NCBI GenBank assembly: GCA_009602735.1
Contig: WELA01001098.1
Coordinates: forward strand, 14,408 to 60,915
Direction: 5' to 3'
DNA length: 46,508 bases
Source: Mesotaenium endlicherianum
Lineage: Eukaryota > Streptophyta > Zygnematophyceae > Zygnematales > Mesotaeniaceae
The notes under the pieces are model-generated. The model made no database searches, was not told where the DNA came from, and worked only from the letters and a program-made list of their open reading frames with translations. Below are positions 41,946 through 46,508 of the stretch, in pieces. Within the stretch, counting starts at the first letter, position 1, and each line of letters starts with the position of its first letter. Both the position numbers and the translations under genes were made by a program.

Positions 41946-43457
41946 CCCCTCTGCCGGGCGCCAGCTTGGCAGCCGTCCTCCGTTGAAGCCGTCCTTCGTT
42001 GATCTCGGCAGGGTAGTGGCTGGCAGGTCAAAAGCTGTCAAGCTCGACTCCAGTGGGAGACACTTATTTTGAGGAGGACATGAGGAGACGTGTGTTGTTT
42101 CTTTACTACATTTATTGTAGGATCAGGTCAGGATGGAATTTTCTAACATTAGCAGACACTTGGAGTCAGCTAGCTCTTCTAAGTTACTCTGACATGTGCG
42201 CGTCAAGTCTTGCACAGGTGGCATGCATGTATGCCATGTCATGCCGCATCGCAATCGCATCATGTTGTGACGCCCTTGCTCTCACTGAGAGCGTGAATAC
42301 CAATGCTCTCAATACCAACGCTTCCTCAGATGCTGGTCTGTTATGAGTACTGTTGCCTGAGTTGTTAAGTACACTCGTGTGAGTTCTTATTTGTGGCCAT
42401 GCTTTGCTGGAGTACCGCGTGTATTGACTGTTGTTTTAGTTTGCTCCCGAAACGCCGATGCTGCTTTGCTTGTAATCTCCCACTCTGCCGTAGCGTATCA
42501 TGCATCATGTCAAATTGCTTCCCGCATGGTGTTTTCGTTTGCCACCGAATTGCAGTTCATGAGATTTGACTCTGCCAACATGTTTCTTACATCACTTAAA
42601 AATTAGGGTTTCTTTCACGTCTCCGTTCAATTTCGTCTGTAATTAGTCAACAGCGCACGTGAAGTTGTATTTGAGTCAACCTCGCCTATGAGGCACCTGC
42701 TTGTATTCAAAAAATTCAAATCGCAAAAAGGCACATGCAGGAATTAAAATCTAAAACTTGTTCGGCCATCTGCCTGCCAGCGCCTGTCAACACCACTTAC
42801 CTTCACGGACAAATTACTTGAGTTTTGATGGCTCTGCATCTCAGTATAATAAACATCCCCTCGCCGGCCCCACAAATCCAAGATGCACAAAGGGTGCATG
42901 TACCTCCCTAACCCTTCACCCTTGCTATTTGAAAGAATAAAATGAATAAACTGATGGACCTTCTTTTAACATACCTTCATCTGCGTAAAACTTAAGCCTA
43001 ATGCTAAGGCTACTCCGCACCAATATGTATATCTACAAGTACTACTTAAACTCAAGATTTTATTTTCTAGAACCTAACCTGCAGAGTGAAGCCCCCCACA
43101 CAGCCCCTCTCTTCACGTGCCCCCCTCTTCCTTCCCCTTGCCCTGCCAACGCCTCCCCCATTCTAATCCCAACTATCATATTGCCAGATGAATAACTATA
43201 AAAGAAAAACTATAAAAGAATATCTATAAAAGAATGTACGTCTATGCACGTGCGTAAAGTCTAGGGCTCTGACTCCAGCGGGCCCCCTGTCCTCCCCCTC
43301 CTGCCAGATTTAGAAAACTTCACCTCAAGCGTTCTACACAGAGATAGAGGGGGGTCCTGATCGGCTGCATCAGCCGGCACCCCCCACCCTTTCCTTCCTT
43401 CCCCTCGAAGCTCAGGAGCCGCCAGCTGCCAGGTGGCAGTTCCAGGGGGGGTTTTCC
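41946..43457. other. Intergenic DNA between minisatellite and subtilase
   Basis: No gene recognised. At 43193-43235 a 13-14-bp AACTATAAAAGAA motif is repeated three times. The last 100 bp are the presumed 3' UTR of the minus-strand subtilase. Confidence 0.5.
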
Positions 43458-45006
43458 CTAGGAGCTCTGCACGTAAGCAGAGACGGGAATTCGGACCTCG
43501 AGGCCCTTCTCACTCATCCAGGTGAGGCTCCCGTGGGCCCAATAGGGATCCGCCGGGACCGCGCGCCGGATGAGCTGGATCTCGACGGTGCGCGAGGCGC
43601 CGGGCGCGATGGAGAACGTTCCAGGGATCACCGCGATCTCAACACCTGGCGGGTTGCCCAGCCAGGCCTGGTAGTGCTCGGTGACGGGCGAGACGGAGCG
43701 CAGCACGCGGCGGAAGGCGACAGATGTCGCGCCGAGGGAGGGGCACGCGAGGCTCGGCAGGTTGAGCTCGCGCGCGCTGAGGGGCGACACGTCCGCGGGG
43801 ATGAAGAAGTTGCGCGCGGCCCGCTCGGGGTCGATGCCCAGCAGGAAGCGCACCATCTCGTCTCGTGAGCTGTCGTAGACAAGGCCGGGGTTGAGGCTGC
43901 TGGCGGGGTCGAGGCAGCCCGAGCCTGCCTCGAAGGGCGTGGAGGCCACGCCACCTGGCAGCGAGCCGATGAGGCGGCGCGTGCTGTCGCGCCGGCGCGC
44001 GGACGTCACGAGCGCGGACTTGACGGCGAACGTGCTCCATCCGGGGTGCGCCTGGCGCACGAGGGCGGCTGCACCGGCGACATGTGGCGCCGCCTGGGAG
44101 GTTCCCGAGAGCACGTTGGCCGTCATGGGCGCGCCGCGCAGCGTCTGGTCGCCGGTCCACGCGCCCCAGATCTCGACACCTGGCGCCGCCAGGTCGGGCT
44201 TGAGCACGTAATTGAGGCTGCTCGTGGGCCGCGCGCCCGTGATGGGGCCACGTGTCGACGTGCTGTCGATCATGGGGGCCCGCTCCATGTAGGTGGCGAC
44301 ATTGGCAGAGATCATTGCAAGCGGCCTGCACCGCCGCCCGGAATCATTTTAAGTTTTTTTTCCCCGGAAGTTGAGAGTCAGTCTGCAGGTCGTGTCGGCC
44401 GCAGGCACTGCTCGACTCTCCAGTTTCTTAACTTTTTGGGAGGAGACCTCTTGAGCCTTGGGACTGAGACATACAAGGAATTAGCGTTTTCGGCGGCAAG
44501 GAATCGAGTCAAGCGGACTACATGTCGGGGAAACTTAACGCTGTCGGGGATTATAGGGGCAGAGTTCCAAAGAAAAAAAGTCCTACATTTAATTTGAGAA
44601 ATCCTATTCACGTCTCAGACTGGGGTAAAGCCCTTAGAAATCTCCCTAAAAGCACAACTACTTACTCACTTGAAGCCCCTCAGGGGTTCGGTATGAAGAT
44701 AACTGCCCAAGGGTGCAAGGTTTGGCACAGGCCTGTGGTGAGGGGCACTTAGGTTTTAAGAAGCTAAAGCTGACAGGTGTGCCTGCTGAGAGTCTCTGCA
44801 ACTGGCCCTTCAGCAAGCAGGTGGGGGAAGGAGACATGGGGTAGTCTAGAGGGGAAGGGAGTTGCGTGGAGCGCAGACAAAGACAGATACAAGCGCACAC
44901 TTGCAGACGCGCGTGCGCGCGCTCGCACACATACATACATACGTGCGCAGACGAACGCGCACAGATACATGCACATACACACACACCCGACACACAAATG
45001 AACATG

Positions 45007-45040
<34 letters not shown>

Positions 45041-46418
45041 CAGTGCACGTGTGGGTGGGCGTATATAGATGTCCATTTGTTTGGGACATGAGGAAGAATG
45101 CTCCATGTGGATCTCCTCTTTCAATACTTTGAGTTAAACTTGACAGCTGGCTGCGGGCATCTGCAGAAATGAGAATGATGAGGAACAGAGCAAGTAGAGG
45201 AGGCGCAAGTGCATTCAAAAATTAAATTAAAAAGAGGGAGTACGCATATGGTAGCAACACCACCGGAGGGAGAAGGGAGACAAGCATGCGGATGAGGAGG
45301 GGGGAAGGAGGAAGGACGGTAGGGAGCATAGGCTGGCAGGTGACCAGATTGCACACGAGGCATCACAGACGCCAGCTGTCATTGTCACTCACGTCCTCGC
45401 TGAGTTGGCGTACTCGATGATCTCGCCCCCGTCGCTGTACCCCACGCTGACAGCTGGCAGCCTGTGGAAGTCAGACGGGGTCGTGAAGGGGTCGCGGATC
45501 TCGCTGACGAGGATCATGCCGCTGCCACCCGCGTCGAGCACGGCCTGCCCTTTCTCGACGGCGTGATTGCCGCCCATGTTGCAGATCACGATCTTGCCGC
45601 CGACTCTGGCGGGGTCGAGGGTTCCGGGATAGCACTGGGCCGCGGCTGAAGGCTGTGGAGAAAGAAATGAAGAATTTGATCAGCTATCAGTACTACATAA
45701 AGACATCAAGAATTATATATTAATATATACATATATATATATATATGTGTGTTTAAACATATTTTTGTATATACATCTTTAAATTTAAAAATAAAATAAA
45801 AATATATATATATATATATATATATAAAATGGGCATCAATAATTTAGATACAAGTATATATGCAATGAGTGACTAAAGTAGCGAAGGATGGCCTCTGAGG
45901 GCTGTGGTTAGCACAAATCTAAACATGAGTGCATAGGAGGTGAGAGAATAATTAATGCGATCCCTAACGTGATAGTGATTCAGATTTGGGATCCGGAGAA
46001 ATGTGGGTTGTGTTGGTCTTCCTACGCAACAACGACACATGTCAAGTATCTGTCCTCCCCTAAGAGAGCTCGCTGTGCCTGGTGGAGGCCACCCACATGG
46101 GAGGAGGGCCCTTGTCTGCGACGCCTTCACTCAAAGCGATAGCTGGCTGCTGCTAAGCAGGGGAGTCAATGGAAGGAGGCCTTGCGCCAGCGACACCTGT
46201 CAGTCAAAGGGAGAGCTGGCTGCTGCTAATGAAGGGCGTCACGGAAAGGAGATGAGAGGTGGAGAGAGCTCACATCGACGATGCCGAGGGCGGCGCGCGT
46301 GGAGGTGATGAGGGGCAGGGGGATGGGGCCGGTGCCAGCTGTCCAGCTCGTGCCGGGGTACTTCGAGGCGGATGCGTCGGAGAGTGTGACTGTGTGGGAG
46401 TACTTCCTGTCCGTGGTT
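43458..46418 (-). CDS. Subtilase (S8A serine protease), 3' three exons only
   Basis: Exons on the minus strand: 46274-46418, 45393-45652 and 43458-44325 (stop TAG at 43458). Phases match at both introns (GT...AG). The first exon gives the DRKYSHTVTL/PLPLI strand that follows the catalytic-His region in plant subtilases. The second is the protease-associated (PA) domain (CYPGTLDPARVGGKIVIC, KGQAVLDAGGSGMIL, LPAVSV). The third carries TSTRGP, LKPDLAAPGVEIWGAW, the catalytic serine in GTSQAAPHVAG (Ser codon 44097-44099), the NPGLVYD segment and a C-terminal fibronectin-III-like domain ending in VSAYVQSS. Catalytic Asp and His, propeptide and signal peptide lie beyond the right edge. Such enzymes are usually secreted and process apoplastic or cell-wall proteins. 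No disabling change is seen in the visible part. Confidence 0.93.
44880..45045. repeat. CA-rich and (TG)n tract (subtilase intron)
   Basis: CACACATACATACATACGTG-type sequence, CACACACACC, then (TG)n at 45010-45038. It lies in the intron between the PA-domain exon and the catalytic-Ser exon. Confidence 0.88.
45712..45826. repeat. (AT)n runs (subtilase intron)
   Basis: Two (TA)n blocks (about 45718-45746 and 45803-45826) separated by A/T-rich sequence, within the intron upstream of the PA-domain exon. Confidence 0.9.
46101..46247. repeat. Two tandem ~73-bp imperfect copies (subtilase intron)
   Basis: AGCTGGCTGCTGCTAA occurs at 46141 and 46214. The sequence before it (GAGG-CC-TTG, GCGAC, CTC/GTC AAAG) and after it also matches, giving a tandem duplication with a 73-bp period. 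Confidence 0.75.
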
Positions 46419-46439
46419 CTGTTCCACAGAAACAAAAAT

Positions 46440-46508
46440 GGGAGCGGAGGGGAGCGAAGGAGGAAAGGAGGGAGGGAGGGAGGGAGAAAGGAGGGAGAAA
46501 GGGAGGGA
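46440..46508. repeat. (GGGA)n purine-rich repeat at the window edge
   Basis: GGAGGGAGGGAGGGAG-type sequence continues to the last base. It is presumably the next subtilase intron, whose acceptor (GGAACAG) ends at 46419. Confidence 0.85.

Noticed and set aside
43639-44331. 230-codon frame overlapping the subtilase
   Set aside because: Shadow of the GC-rich subtilase exon in another frame; Arg/His/Pro-rich with no domain.

Overview
The window is eukaryotic nuclear DNA, most probably from a streptophyte (plant lineage). It carries GT-AG spliced genes, a plant-type subtilase with a PA domain, a plant-style Abraxas/FAM175 homologue, a Ty3/Gypsy chromovirus primed by initiator tRNA-Met, and a secreted protein with a PPPPK hydroxyproline-rich-type linker. 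Exons are GC-rich at third positions. The spacers are full of (GT)n, (CT)n, (AT)n and degenerate telomere-like repeats. That mix suggests a large, repeat-rich non-flowering genome (charophyte, lycophyte or fern), but the species cannot be fixed from the sequence. There are two long N gaps (14463-14790 and 24847-25267) and three isolated single Ns (11537, 13729, 40206), each directly after a C run.

Layout. 1-8600: CT microsatellite, a threefold diverged ~350-bp tandem repeat (about 449-1470), then AT-rich DNA with one badly decayed coding-like patch (5632-6590). 8602-14176 (+): a nine-exon gene for a secreted nucleoside-phosphorylase-fold protein (397 aa as modelled). Intron 1 holds a 199-bp MITE-like palindrome. 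Intron 3 holds two further copies of the exon-3/donor junction. 14177-29240: about 15 kb with no gene I can support, only microsatellites, minisatellites and telomere-like arrays. 29241-31104 (+): a two-exon ABRAXAS-like gene with a large Gln/His-rich insertion inside its MPN-like region. 31177-37852 (-): an almost complete Ty3/Gypsy chromovirus with two 503-bp LTRs differing at four sites and CTTTT target-site duplications. It is inserted antisense 73 bp past the ABRAXAS stop codon. 39992-40608 (+): a small secreted protein with signal peptide, PPPPK linker and three six-cysteine repeats; I do not recognise the family. 41523-41945: a GC-rich minisatellite. 43458-46418 (-): the last three exons of a subtilase whose 5' part lies beyond the right edge.

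Three of the four host genes encode predicted secreted or extracellular proteins (phosphorylase-like, Cys-rich, subtilase). ABRAXAS-like is a nuclear DNA-repair/deubiquitinase scaffold. Nothing indicates that they act in one pathway. The most notable items are the Cys-rich repeat protein, a textbook -1 frameshift signal (slippery heptamer plus hairpin) at the gag/pol junction, a one-base break just after the third integrase catalytic residue, the triplicated splice-donor region in the phosphorylase-like gene, and a strongly over-represented palindromic 10-mer (GACASSTGKC) scattered through genes and introns.
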